From Chloroflexi bacterium TSY (GTDB taxonomy: Bacteria > Chloroflexota > Anaerolineae > Caldilineales > Caldilineaceae), in assembly GCA_019217005.1 (NCBI GenBank), contig JAHBNG010000040.1, positions 44,584 through 108,583 on the forward strand: a stretch of 64,000 nt of DNA. The letters run 5' to 3'. Shown piece by piece: positions 47,867 to 58,040 of the stretch. The notes below the pieces were generated by a model that ran no database searches, had not been told where the DNA came from, and worked only from the letters and a program-made list of their open reading frames with translations. Within the stretch, counting starts at the first letter, position 1. Each line of letters begins with the position of its first letter. The position numbers were made by a program, and so were the translations under genes.

Positions 47867-47909
47867 AAACATCGAAAAACTGAGTGGACAGTGTACTAAA
47901 CGGGTGTGT

Positions 47910-48058
47910 ACCACAAAGTGCGTAAATGGAGCAGACTCTCTGACCGGCAGTTTTCATTTACGCACTTTGGGACACGTTATCGACTAAACTGAGTTCTGTA
48001 TGAAAAGATGGTTTTGCTCCGTCCGTTAGAGCTATCGGCAAAGCCATCTTTTCATCAC
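47910..48058. repeat. Two consecutive palindromic units
   Basis: Unit 1 (about 47915-47967) has arms CAAAGTGCGTAAATG and CATTTACGCACTTTG. Unit 2 (about 47999-48056) has arms ATGAAAAGATGGTTTTGC and GCAAAGCCATCTTTTCAT. They fill the gap between the rhodanese and Nudix genes and carry no coding sequence. Confidence 0.55.
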
Positions 48059-48150
48059 AACCGCACGAATACATTAGTTTTGCGGTGAGTGTCCACGTGC
48101 CAATCAGGTTGCTTTGAATAAGATGTGGTGCGAACAAAGAAGAGGATTCT

Positions 48151-48672
48151 ATGAAAAACTTTGTGCATTCTTGGCAAGGCAAAGGGCGTGTAATCACGGC
48201 CTCTTGGGTAGGAGATGTTGATGAGGAAGCGACGCGGGTTTATGCGTTGGCATTCACGGCAGAAAGCGAAATGCTGCTTGTGGGTGGAGGACCAGGCGAG
48301 ACAGGTTACTGGCTTCCAGGGGGTGGTGTCGAAGATGGTGAAACAGCTGAAATCGCTCTTGCTCGTGAGCTGAGGGAAGAAGCTGCCGCAACCATTCATA
48401 TCCTAGAACGACTCGGCATGCAGTGCGTTGATGATCCATTGACGGGGCATCAATATCATGCCTTTTACTGGTGTCGGATCACCTTAGTACTGGAATTTAT
48501 GCCTGAGACGGAAGTGACCGAGAGGCGACTCGTCTCACCAGAATCATTTCTGGATGCACTTTCCTGGGGGCGTACCGATCCGAAGGGTGAATTGTTGCTC
48601 GAACAAGCGTTGGTATTCAATCGTCAATATGAATGTAAGATGATAGAGCAGGACCAAAATGCACCCCAGTGA
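48151..48672 (+). CDS. Nudix hydrolase
   Basis: A 173-aa protein with a Nudix box starting GVEDGETAEIALARELREE (G-x5-E-x7-REUxEE) at about residues 60-83; the last Gly of the consensus is Ala here (EEAAATI). It hydrolyses a nucleoside diphosphate linked to another moiety, substrate unknown. SD AAGAGGA upstream. Its stop overlaps the start of the phosphotransferase gene by 14 bp, so the two are translationally coupled. Confidence 0.85.
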   Translation: MKNFVHSWQGKGRVITASWVGDVDEEATRVYALAFTAESEMLLVGGGPGETGYWLPGGGVEDGETAEIALARELREEAAATIHILERLGMQCVDDPLTGHQYHAFYWCRITLVLEFMPETEVTERRLVSPESFLDALSWGRTDPKGELLLEQALVFNRQYECKMIEQDQNAPQ

Positions 48673-49886
48673 TATCGAGACACTACGTACAGAGACTGCC
48701 CCGCTTTTGGCGCAGCTCTCCGAATCACACCTAGATGGTTCATTCGCTTGGAACGACTGGCAAGTTCAGCGCATAACTGGGGGACACAACAATCTGGGTT
48801 ACCGCATTACTGGTTCGGTAGGTGATTTGGCCGTCAAACTTACACGTCCAGATAACCGCGAGCGGGCTACACGTGAATACTGTCTCCTTAATACGTTGAA
48901 GCGCCTTGGCATCGAAATTGCGCCCCGTCCACTCTTTCTAGACGGAGAAAACTTTGCGCTATCAGCCGTTGTGCAGACCTGGCTCTCAGGCAGAGTAGAA
49001 GATCATCCACCGCAAAGCGCAACAGAGTGGGAGTATCTATTGCAACCGTTGGCAACCATCCATGCTATAACACCAGACATGGTTTCATGGGATGTGCCAG
49101 CGTGCAACTTTACCTTTGACAGCCCTCATACATGTGCAGAAGCGACACGAGAACGGTGGGAAACCATCCCAGAAGCGGCACGGACGCCTACGCTACACGT
49201 TCTGAAAACGTGGCTCGAAGAGACGCCGTTTGATGATGCACCGACACAACAGACTGCACTCTGCCGCGCCGACACGAACATCACGAACTATGTGCGTCAA
49301 GCCGATCGCTGGCTGATGGTCGATTGGGAGAATAGCGGTTGGGGCAACCCCATTTTCGATCTAGCCGACTTGATGACTCATCCTGCCTACACAAGTGTCT
49401 CTGAATCAACGTGGCAACAGATCCTGGTTCGCTATGTGAGCATGAGAAAATACACAATCACAGAATCGACTGTTGAGCAAGACTCAGTAGATCCAAATTT
49501 CAGGTTTTGAGAGAGAATTCTGGCTAAACAGTTGACATAAATACAAATTTGCCGGTCGATATCTAGTTTTTGCGTTAGATTTGGGCGATTTTCAGATATG
49601 AAATAGGTTGTTTTCTGTAACCGAAATCTGAATAAATGACTCCAAAATTCCTGCAATCTCGACTGAAAATAGCCAAAAACGCCAAATTTGGATCTACTGA
49701 GTCTATGTTTTCCGTCAATTGATGCTGGTTTGGTGGGCATTCTTTTTTGCACGCAAAGTGCATGAAGTGGAGATGGGGAGGCCAGAGAACGAGCGTCTCG
49801 TTTCGCGCCCAGCCGATTGGTATACATCGCTACCCCGACAGCGTGCACATTATCAAGAGCGTGCGCTCGCTTCGTTTACAGACTAA
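48659..49886 (+). pseudogene. Phosphotransferase (APH/choline kinase family) split by a MITE
   Basis: The first 274 codons (48659-49480) encode an APH-like kinase fold: ITGGHNNLGYRI nucleotide loop, the catalytic LCRADTNITNYV region (usually HxDxxxxN) and VDWENSGWGNPIFDLADLM. The 223-bp MITE C (49481-49703) interrupts the gene. The same frame resumes exactly at 49704 with YVFRQLMLVWWAFFF...HEVEMGRPE and ends at 49886, giving 334 aa when the MITE is removed. As it stands the protein ends 9 residues into the MITE (283 aa). The catalytic His position is Arg (CRAD), which is unusual. Confidence 0.82.
49481..49703. mobile_element. 223-bp MITE, family C (copy 2)
   Basis: Perfect 20-bp inverted ends GACTCAGTAGATCCAAATTT and AAATTTGGATCTACTGAGTC. 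Opposite orientation to the copy at 14858-15080. It sits exactly between two codons of the phosphotransferase gene, with no visible target duplication. Confidence 0.88.
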
Positions 49887-50315
49887 TTTGGGGTCTACGC
49901 GACAAAGAGTTCCAAAGGAAGCGACTGAAGGCACCGAACCGAGCTTAAGAGCCGACCGTCCACGTAGGTGGACGGTCGGTCTTGCCCAGAACATGGTTTA
50001 TGAACATGAAGAAAATAGATCGGTAAACGTAGGCGCTGTTTTCAACTGTGCAAGCGTTCGACTGAGCTCACGCCGAAGTCTTGGGCTGTACGACCAGTGT
50101 GGCTACAAGCAACCAAAGAGCCAAACAACTGGCTCATGCGAACGGGCAGAAACGCCCGAAGGACCCGCAGCAAAATGCAGAGGCTACGGTCTGTCCAAAT
50201 ACAAGCAGCAGACCCTCCTACTCAAGGGCGTTACTTAGGAGCACGCACCTACGGTCTACCGAATTTAATTCTTAACACCCATCAACCTGCTCTCCCACTC
50301 CGTCGCGCAGCCCTC
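49887..50315. other. Non-coding region with conserved hairpin element
   Basis: The segment 49903-49999 (CAAAGAGTTCCAAAGGAAGC ... hairpin GAGCCGACCGTCCAC/GTGGACGGTCGG ... GCCCAGAACATGGTTT) is closely repeated at 61927-62052. In both places it lies downstream of a WD40-STAND gene. The rest has no recognisable feature. Confidence 0.6.
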
Positions 50316-53300
50316 CTAATCTATTGCGGCCGCCGGCAAATCCGGACAGGTCGCTCGATAAGGCGTGTCACCCATAAACTGCCGCCACTCTTCTTGCGTC
50401 AAATTTCGGGGCAGTCGCTTGCAGGCAACGGAAATCACATCCTCCAAATGGGTGTAGTACTGGCGGACACCGCTGACACCAGGCACCAGAATCCGACGAC
50501 CATCTCTACTCCAAAGGGCAAATTTCGGATTATCGTCGTGAATAACAATCTGTTCTTCACCCGTTCGGGCATCCCAAATGCGAACCGTATCGTCATCGCT
50601 GGTCGTGAGAATGCGAGTTTCATCGTCATTCCAGATGGCCTGCCAAACCCCTTCAGTATGATTGGTGAGCGTGAGCAGCGTTTCGCCAGTTGCGGCATTC
50701 CAAACGCGCGCTGTGCCGTCATCGCTGGCGGTCAGGACGCGGTTCTCACCCGCATTCCAATGGGCGCTGGAAATCCCATATTGGTGACCATCTAATTTGA
50801 GCAATATCGCACCAGTATTGGCGTCCCACACGCGCACACGACCATCTTTGCCACCGGTTAGAACCTTGCTGCCATCTTTGTTCCAGCGCGATATCCAAAC
50901 CTCGTCAGTGTGATCGGCAAGCGTCAGCAGCAGCTCACCCGAACGTGCATCCCAAATTTTGGCCGTACTGTCATCACTGTCCGTCAATATACGCGTTTCA
51001 TCCACATTCCAGGTCGCTCGCAAGACGACGTCGGTATGACCAGATAGGACGAGCAATTCTTCCCCAGTTTCCGCGTCCCAGACACGCTCCGTGCCGTCAA
51101 AGCTGGCGGTCAGGACGTGGCTCTCATCTCGATTCCAGGTCGCGCGTGCGACCAAGGCAGTGTGACCTCGAAAAATGAGCAGTTCTTCCCCTGTCTCTGC
51201 CTCCCAGATGCGGGCTGTGCCATCATCATTTGCGGTCAGGATGCGACTTTCATCAGCATTCCAACGCGCCCAGTGGCCTCCTGCTGTCAGGTCAGAGAGC
51301 GTCAGTCGCACCTCGCCGCTGTCGGCCTCCCAAACCCGCACGTAGCCAATCGGATCAAAAGAAGCCGTCAGGATCAGACTTTCATCCTCGTTCCAAATTG
51401 ATTCAAAATAGTCCAGTGGGCTACCTGGCAGAGAGGGTAGTTCATGCAAACGTCGCGGTGGATCATCCCAGGTCCAAATGCGAAGCTTACCATCGCCACC
51501 ACCGATCAGAATGTGACGACCATCAGCACTCCATATTGCAGATTGAACGGGGAATCGAACGATGGCTAGCTCTCGGCCTGAGCTTGCATTCCAGACTCGG
51601 GTCGAGTCATCATCGCTGGCCGTCACAATAAGACTTTCATCTGGATTCCAAGTTGCCTGATGGACCAGGTCGGTATGGCCAAAGAGAGTCAATATGGATT
51701 CCCCGGTGGACGCATCCCAGACGCGGGCCGACCCATCAAAGCTTGTGGTCAAGATGCGACTCTCATCTCGATTCCAGATGGCGTCCCAGAGAAAGTCAGT
51801 GTGTCCGGCAAGCGTTAAGAGGTTTTCACCCGTAACCGCATCCCATACTTTGGCCGTACCATCGATGCTGGCCGTCAGGATACGGCTATCGTTGCGATTC
51901 CAACTGGCGCGAATCAGACCATCCGTATGGCCGGAGAGAGTCAGCAGCTGCTCGCCAGTGGTCGCATCCCAGATGCGGGCCGTGCCGTCAGCGCTAGCTG
52001 TTACGATGCGACTGCCGGTCGAATTCCATTTTGCTTCTTGTACAAAATTCGTGTGGCCGGATAAGGTCAGCACTTCTTGCCCCGTCTCAGCATCCCAGAC
52101 GCGCCCTAAGCCATCACCAGCCGCGGTGAGGATACGACGGTCGTCGGGACTCCAAGCCGCCATATTTGTTCGATCACTCGAAACAACGGGCAGGACAAGG
52201 AGTTCTGCGCCGGTTGCGGCATCCCAGATTCGCACGGTACCGTCGTCGCCTGCTGTCAAGATGCGGCTTTCATCACGATTCCAGGAAGGCGTTCTGACCG
52301 AATCTGTATGGCCAGAGAGCAACACCAGTTGTTGGCCGGTTGCGGCATCCCAGACCCGCGCAGTGTGGTCATCACTGACTGTCAATATCCGGCTCTCATC
52401 AGCATTCCATTTAGCGCCACCGAATCCATTGATTGAACCGGCATGGCCGGAGAATGTCCGCAAGTTGTGACGAGCATAGGTCAGAGCCTCACGTAAGGTT
52501 GCCCAGGCTTCCTGTGTCTGCGCGCTGCGAACGGCTTCAATGGCCAGCAATAGCGCTGGGTCTAGGTTTCCCTTGGCTAATTGCTCCGTTACTTCTAGGA
52601 CTAACTGGCGCGAGATAGCCACGTTGCGTTCGGCGTTGGCTCGCGCTTGCTCGGCTGCGGCTTCTTCTTGGGCAACCAGCGCTTCCGCCGCGCGGGTCGA
52701 AGCAATCTCCTGCGCGACAAGCGCCTCGGCGGCACGCTCCGCAGCCAGCGCCGCGTTTTGCTCGGCCTGCGTTGCATTCCGATTTGACTGCACGCCAAAG
52801 AGGGCAGCAATCGCCGCCAGGAGCACGGCCACGAGACCAGCCCCAGCCAGCAGCCAAGCCCGTTGACGCAGACGAGCAGCGGCATTCGCCTCGGTTGCTG
52901 CCAACTCCTGGGCTGCATCTAGTTCCCGCTGACGCTGGGCCTCCCGCTCTTGTTCGCGTCTTTCCCGCAAGACCAGGCTGGCTTGAATAAAGCGCAGCTC
53001 CGGCTGGCTCAAATCGGTATTACGCTCGCTCAACCAGCGTTCAGCCTCGGCAAGAGATACCCCACGCAGCAGTGCGCCCTCATCTTTGTCCGTTGCCTCC
53101 CACTGGCGTAGCCCCGATCGCATCCGCTCCTGCCAAACGCGGAACTCTCGGTCGGTCTCCATCCAGCTCCGCAATTGGCCCCAACTGCGGAGCAGCGCCT
53201 CGTGTACTACCTCGACAGTTTCCTGGCCATCAGCATTCTGGCCAGTCACAACCAGGCGGGCGTCTGCTAAGTGGGTGATGAGCCCCCAATCATCATCGCC

Positions 53301-55121
53301 CAATTCGTTGCGCAAGGCTATTCGACGCGTGTCTTCAGTGCCTTCGCCCGGTCGCACCAACTGGATGAAGATGCGTCGGGCCGCCTCTGCCTCGTCGAAG
53401 GTAACGAATACCTCATCGGCATAGCGAGCCAATGCGCCGTCAATACGCCCGATGGCATCGTAGGAGCTGTGGACGATCTGTCCATTGATGCGCTGTTCCC
53501 AAAGAGACGCCAGCGAAAACTCAAGCAGCGGTAGATTCCCTGGTTCATCACCCACATCATCCAGAATCCGCGTGACCAGACCCGATTCGAACCCAACGCT
53601 TTGCAGACGGGCCGGGTTGGTCACGGCGCGGCTCAATTCAGGACGCGTCATCGGCCCCAGTTTGACGTCGAACTCCTGAATGGCATCAGCCAATGCGCGG
53701 TGGGAGAGCGCCTGGCCCAAGAAGTCGGCGCGCAGAGTCAGTACCAATGTAAAGATGGGCGATGGCTGATACTGGCCAGCGAAGACCAACTCGAGCAGCG
53801 TGTCGAGGAAATGTTGGCGTTGGTTCGGATTGGCGCAGAGGGTGAAAAGCTCTTCAAATTGGTCGGCAATGAGCAAGATGCGGTCGCTTGCGGCATGATG
53901 CTGTAGGCCGCGCTCGACCACATCTTGCAGCGTCAGGTCGCCCTGTTCTAGAGCTGTGGCCAAGCGTCGGATTTCCACAAGCTGCTCGGTGGTGCTCAAT
54001 GCTGGGTCGAGCAACGGCACAAAGGCACCAGCCAGCGCGTGAAAGGGTCGACCGCCTGGACGAAAGGAGATGATCAGCCAATCCACTGTGTCTCGCAGCT
54101 GTGCGACCAAGCCCGCATAGACCACTGAACTTTTGCCGCTGCCAGAGGGTCCAATCACGGCCACGATTGATTGTTCTTGCACCGTTGTCAGCAGCAGCTC
54201 GGTAAATTCTTCACGGCCAAAGAAGTAAGGCGCATCTTCTTCACGGAAGGCGAAGAGGCCGCGATAGGGGGCAAGCTGCCCGTTGTTTGCCGTTACTTCG
54301 GGGGCCAGGGGTCTGTCCATCTTTGGCAACTCACCATGTTCGGTGGCGGAAACGACGGAATCAACATCAACGATGGAAGTTCCCTCTTCGATCCCACTGG
54401 ACAACTCGCCCCGACGGATTGCTTCTGCCAGCGCCACTGTCTCTGGATCGGGTTCCACATCCAGCTCTCGCCGCAATACGCTACTGCATTCGGCAAAGGC
54501 AGTCAGAGCTTCATTGCGACGACCACTACGCGTCAAGGCGCTCATCAGCTGCTGCCAGGCCGACTCGCGCCAGTTGTCGAGCGCCAGTTGGTGGCGCGCA
54601 GTTGCGATGGCTTCGTCCCAATCGCCCGCTTCGAGATGCTGTTTAGTAAGCGTTTCCAGTGTCGCCAACACCATCCATTGTAAGCGCGCCCGCTGCATCA
54701 CCGTCCATTCATCGAAGGGTTCGCTATCGGATAGAGAGTAACCACTCAAAAAATCTTCGCTATAGAGTCCAACAGCATTTTGTTGTGCTTCGATGTTGCC
54801 ATCTTCTAACCGCTCTTCAAACTGCACCACATCTACATTCGCTAGAATCTCCGATTTGAGCTGTAACATCTCGCCGTCGCTCACCAACCAATCGGCAACT
54901 GGCGTGCGGTTCAAGTTGTAGAGAGTACGGCGCAAATTAGCGCGGGCCCGCGTCTGATCATACTCGGGCCAGAGCAGACCTGCCAGCGTGTCGCGGCTCT
55001 GGGGTTGCCGAGTGACGGCCAGGTATGCGAGCAGGGCCAGCCCCTTACGCGATTTGATGTCGATCGGCTGGCCGTTGATGTCGATTTTGGGATAGCCAAA
55101 GAGAAGAAGAGATTGTTCCAC
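50316..55121 (-). CDS. BTAD-STAND-WD40 giant protein
   Basis: A 1601-aa protein; GTG start with SD AGGAGG. Residues 1-245: OmpR-like winged helix plus BTAD (bacterial transcriptional activation) domain. About 280-700: nSTAND1-type NTPase with Walker A GPSGSGKSS and LILLIADQFEELF-type Walker B (actual text RILLIADQFEELF). A charged coiled segment follows, then one transmembrane helix near 752-778 (WLLAGAGLVAVLLAAIAALF). About 890-1520: some 15 WD40 repeats (typical unit ESRILTASDDGTARVWDA). C-terminal motif YYTHLEDVISVACKRL. Such STAND proteins are switch ATPases that sense a ligand through the repeats. The exact signal and DNA target are unknown. Combining a DNA-binding-like N-terminus with a membrane helix is notable. 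Confidence 0.88.
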   Translation of the reverse strand: MEQSLLLFGYPKIDINGQPIDIKSRKGLALLAYLAVTRQPQSRDTLAGLLWPEYDQTRARANLRRTLYNLNRTPVADWLVSDGEMLQLKSEILANVDVVQFEERLEDGNIEAQQNAVGLYSEDFLSGYSLSDSEPFDEWTVMQRARLQWMVLATLETLTKQHLEAGDWDEAIATARHQLALDNWRESAWQQLMSALTRSGRRNEALTAFAECSSVLRRELDVEPDPETVALAEAIRRGELSSGIEEGTSIVDVDSVVSATEHGELPKMDRPLAPEVTANNGQLAPYRGLFAFREEDAPYFFGREEFTELLLTTVQEQSIVAVIGPSGSGKSSVVYAGLVAQLRDTVDWLIISFRPGGRPFHALAGAFVPLLDPALSTTEQLVEIRRLATALEQGDLTLQDVVERGLQHHAASDRILLIADQFEELFTLCANPNQRQHFLDTLLELVFAGQYQPSPIFTLVLTLRADFLGQALSHRALADAIQEFDVKLGPMTRPELSRAVTNPARLQSVGFESGLVTRILDDVGDEPGNLPLLEFSLASLWEQRINGQIVHSSYDAIGRIDGALARYADEVFVTFDEAEAARRIFIQLVRPGEGTEDTRRIALRNELGDDDWGLITHLADARLVVTGQNADGQETVEVVHEALLRSWGQLRSWMETDREFRVWQERMRSGLRQWEATDKDEGALLRGVSLAEAERWLSERNTDLSQPELRFIQASLVLRERREQEREAQRQRELDAAQELAATEANAAARLRQRAWLLAGAGLVAVLLAAIAALFGVQSNRNATQAEQNAALAAERAAEALVAQEIASTRAAEALVAQEEAAAEQARANAERNVAISRQLVLEVTEQLAKGNLDPALLLAIEAVRSAQTQEAWATLREALTYARHNLRTFSGHAGSINGFGGAKWNADESRILTVSDDHTARVWDAATGQQLVLLSGHTDSVRTPSWNRDESRILTAGDDGTVRIWDAATGAELLVLPVVSSDRTNMAAWSPDDRRILTAAGDGLGRVWDAETGQEVLTLSGHTNFVQEAKWNSTGSRIVTASADGTARIWDATTGEQLLTLSGHTDGLIRASWNRNDSRILTASIDGTAKVWDAVTGENLLTLAGHTDFLWDAIWNRDESRILTTSFDGSARVWDASTGESILTLFGHTDLVHQATWNPDESLIVTASDDDSTRVWNASSGRELAIVRFPVQSAIWSADGRHILIGGGDGKLRIWTWDDPPRRLHELPSLPGSPLDYFESIWNEDESLILTASFDPIGYVRVWEADSGEVRLTLSDLTAGGHWARWNADESRILTANDDGTARIWEAETGEELLIFRGHTALVARATWNRDESHVLTASFDGTERVWDAETGEELLVLSGHTDVVLRATWNVDETRILTDSDDSTAKIWDARSGELLLTLADHTDEVWISRWNKDGSKVLTGGKDGRVRVWDANTGAILLKLDGHQYGISSAHWNAGENRVLTASDDGTARVWNAATGETLLTLTNHTEGVWQAIWNDDETRILTTSDDDTVRIWDARTGEEQIVIHDDNPKFALWSRDGRRILVPGVSGVRQYYTHLEDVISVACKRLPRNLTQEEWRQFMGDTPYRATCPDLPAAAID

Positions 55122-55327
55122 CTGCGGGACCTCCTATTCGCTATTCTAGCCCGAAAGCTCCCTATTTACAAGTGCGTTTTTCCGGAATCACTCCAAAGTA
55201 ACGCCAAAGTAACGGCTGCGGAATCCTCGAATCACACGAAAGGAACAGCCCATCCGCTATGCTGAGGTCGAGCAATTCAACTGACTCAAACGATACACAA
55301 TTAAATTAAATCAACAGGAGACAAACG

Positions 55328-55894
55328 ATGAAAATCAAATCAATCTCAACCCTCATGATCCGCACATTCTTTCTGCTTCCGCTGCTCATCACGGGCTGCG
55401 TCGCCGACGTCGCATCAGCGTTTGCCAAGGAATCTGCCACGGGCGCAATGCCCAAGCCAGTTCATCAGATCGAGCAGGCCAACAAAGCGGGCATAGACCT
55501 ATCGCGCGCAATGGCCAATGGCAAGCCCACGCTCGTCCTCTTTACGCCAGTGGAGATCTGCCAGATTCGCTATTGCTTGCAGCCGGAACAGGTTGTGCAT
55601 GTGCTTGATCAACACTATTTGGGTGAGGTCAATCTGGTCGTCGCGCCCGTCTATGCCGTCGATATAACGCAGAAGCCACCTCTTCCCATGATCGACTGGC
55701 CGATCTATCTGGTTGAGCCATATGCCACCTGGGCACCGGAGATGGTTCAAACGCAGTTCGGCTGGGGCATCGACGCACCCGAGATTACGCTCGTGAACGC
55801 ATCCGGCCTAGTACTTTATCGTAACAGTGAGTCATTCATCTTGAATGAATTGGCCGACATTCTTGGCCTTGGTCATCATGGTGTCCAATTGTAG
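55328..55894 (+). CDS. Lipoprotein with thioredoxin-like features
   Basis: A 188-aa protein with SD AGGAG, and a lipoprotein signal ending LLITGC. The mature part has KPTLVLFTPVEICQIRYCLQ, where a CX4C pair follows a beta strand as in thioredoxin-like folds, and later a conserved-looking IDAPEITLVNASGLVLYR strand. It might be a redox or metallochaperone-like periplasmic protein; no assignment is firm. It is divergent from the STAND gene, so their promoters share the ~200-bp gap. A GAACAAAC-AGCTT-GTTTGTTC hairpin follows at 55894-55914. Confidence 0.7.
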   Translation: MKIKSISTLMIRTFFLLPLLITGCVADVASAFAKESATGAMPKPVHQIEQANKAGIDLSRAMANGKPTLVLFTPVEICQIRYCLQPEQVVHVLDQHYLGEVNLVVAPVYAVDITQKPPLPMIDWPIYLVEPYATWAPEMVQTQFGWGIDAPEITLVNASGLVLYRNSESFILNELADILGLGHHGVQL

Positions 55895-56117
55895 AACAAA
55901 CAGCTTGTTTGTTCAGTGTCACCGACGAATAAACTTTGCTATCTGGACAAACCGATGACCAACGTCACATATTTCATAGTCATCAGGATGATTCGCATTT
56001 TTAATGACAAAGCTTCGCTGATCCCGTCCTTGGACATCTCATCCGCAACAGACCGGACAAGATATCCAGGATCCAATTTCATACTCTTATATATATACCA
56101 TACAAAAGGACTTTCTC

Positions 56118-56789
56118 ATGTCAAACAACACAAATCAACTCAATCGACGTCGTTTTCTCAATAGTACAGCCGCTGTAGTGGGGGCGACGATGCTCGCCAA
56201 AATCGCCAAGACAGATGCCCATGCTGCTCCAATTGCAGCACCTGCTGGCACACTCCTGATCGACGATTTCGCCAGTGGCACCTATCAACCGGGGCCTCTC
56301 TACACCGGCACCCATAAGCATGTGGTGACCGGTTCAATGTTGGGTCAGCATCGCTATACCAATATGAACATCGCGCGGAATGCTCGCAATCAGCCAGTCA
56401 ACATAGACACGGGAACTGGCTACTTCAACTTTAGCGCTGGTGTGGATGCCTACTACCGAATCACAGTCGGCTACGGCTATCGGGATGATGGTGGCACGAT
56501 ACGCACGTTCCCGCTCCACGCAAATTTGAGTGGCTGTACGGCTCTGCGCTTCCGATTTGCCCCTGTCGGTCTATTGGGCGATCTGCACATCACAATGTAT
56601 TCCCCAGGGGCGCACGTCTCTTTTGCGAGTCCACACATTGGTGAAAATAGCCGTACTTGGACCTATACGTGCCCATTTGCTGACTTCTCGGAAGAACGCG
56701 GTCGCTTTGACTGGGCAGATGTCCACCAGATCATCTTCTTCGTGCAGGCGGTGGGGCAGTTTGCACTTGAATCGGTCGAGGCGATCTGA
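56118..56789 (+). CDS. Tat-exported protein of unknown function
   Basis: A 223-aa protein with a twin-arginine-type signal (NRRRFLNSTAAVVGATML), cleaved probably after DAHA. The mature domain is beta-rich (LLIDDFASGTYQPGP, YRITVGYGYRDDGG, ALRFRFAPVG, HQIIFFVQAVG), resembling carbohydrate-binding/CIA30-like jelly-roll folds. No catalytic motif was seen. Upstream gap of 223 bp contains no gene. Confidence 0.72.
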   Translation: MSNNTNQLNRRRFLNSTAAVVGATMLAKIAKTDAHAAPIAAPAGTLLIDDFASGTYQPGPLYTGTHKHVVTGSMLGQHRYTNMNIARNARNQPVNIDTGTGYFNFSAGVDAYYRITVGYGYRDDGGTIRTFPLHANLSGCTALRFRFAPVGLLGDLHITMYSPGAHVSFASPHIGENSRTWTYTCPFADFSEERGRFDWADVHQIIFFVQAVGQFALESVEAI

Positions 56790-57164
56790 GTTAGTTATTA
56801 GATGAACATAATTCAATGCGATTCTGCCACCTGGCACCTCTCGTCGGTTTGAGGCATAGCCTTGCTAAGAGCGTGTTTAAAAAGTCTAACGAGAGGGTGA
56901 GCCAACACCGGTTGAGTCACAGAGTGGTATCGAAACCAGCGTTGGCGGGTCGACCCGTTTGGTTTCGATACGCCTTCGGCTACTCAACCGGCACTGATTT
57001 CACCTTTTAAAACACCCTCTAACTTATGTGTTGGCAGAAAATTTTAACAAATAGAGCAAGTTTTGTGGATAGTGGATGGTCACACGGGTCACCATCCACC
57101 ATCCACCTCTCGTCGATTTGAGGCGGCGTTTCGCTAAACAGTTACATTTCAAGGAGCAGAACAG
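56790..57164. other. Repeat-filled gap
   Basis: A palindromic unit at about 56870-57020 has outer arms AGAGCGTGTTTAAAAAG and CTTTTAAAACACCCTCT and inner arms CCGGTTGAGT/ACTCAACCGG and GGTATCGAAACC/GGTTTCGATACG. A direct repeat, CACCTCTCGTCG.TTTGAGGC, occurs on both sides (about 56837 and 57107). The end CTTTTAAAACACGCTCTTAG also appears at 37878. No gene. Confidence 0.5.
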
Positions 57165-57283
57165 ATGTTCAAAACAAAAATTCAACTTACACTTTTGCTG
57201 GTGGGGCTGCTCATACTTGGCGCAACGATGGGTGTGAGCAAAGCAGCCTCACTCACTATGGAAGAGATTTATCTTCCACTCAT

Positions 57284-57601
57284 GGGGTGGTTCATTTTAG
57301 GCGGACAATTAGGTTTACATTTTTGGGGGTGGTTCATTTTAGCTGGATAGATAGGTTTACACTTTTAGAAACAGAAAGAACGTTTATATTCTCTGATTTC
57401 GCCGGTTCTCAGAGAGAAAACGGTCTCATATAGATTTTTGTCTATATATCAAAAGTGTAAACCTAATTTTGAACCACCCCCATTTTTGCAAAGAGAAAAG
57501 ATGTTTATATTTTCTACTTTGAGCCATGCTCAGGCAGAAAATGACCTCATATAGATTTTTATCTATGTATCAAAAGTGTAAACCTAATTCTGAACCACCC
57601 C
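57284..57601. mobile_element. MITE subfamily A, split by a nested MITE
   Basis: Outer element with GGGGTGGTTCA ends and the 8-bp duplication CCACTCAT (57276-57283 and 57602-57609), inserted in the metalloprotease gene just after the signal peptide region. It contains the complete MITE B at 57326-57480. Confidence 0.9.
57326..57480. mobile_element. 155-bp MITE, subfamily B (copy 2, nested)
   Basis: Inserted into MITE A with its own 8-bp duplication CATTTTTG (57318-57325 and 57481-57488). Sequence matches 68-222. It shows that B-type elements were active after A-type ones. Confidence 0.92.
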
Positions 57602-58040
57602 CCACTCATTTCTTCAAATTCGTCAGGTGGTGCTCCGGCGCCTACAGTGACGCCAAGCGAACCAGTGACACCCACAGCAGTGAGTCCGACACCGATGCCA
57701 ACTAGCACGACGCCTACCCCGACCGATCCTGTATCGACGCCAACCAGCACACCAACTTCCGCTCCGACTTTGATACGATTTGACGACTTCCCCTCCATTC
57801 GTGATCTTGATTTCTTTGCTGTCACGCCTTGGGATGAGCCGACGATCTCCTATTTCTTTGAAAACGGTACGGATGACATTCCGGGATTTGGGGAATACGA
57901 TGCAGTTCGCGCGGCGTTTGAGGTGTGGGACATCGCAACAAAGTTGCGCTTCGTTGAAGTCGCAAGTGCCGATGTTGCAGACATCACGATTTCCTGGAAA
58001 AGCACTGATGCTCATGGGGACAATTGTGATTTTGATTCAA

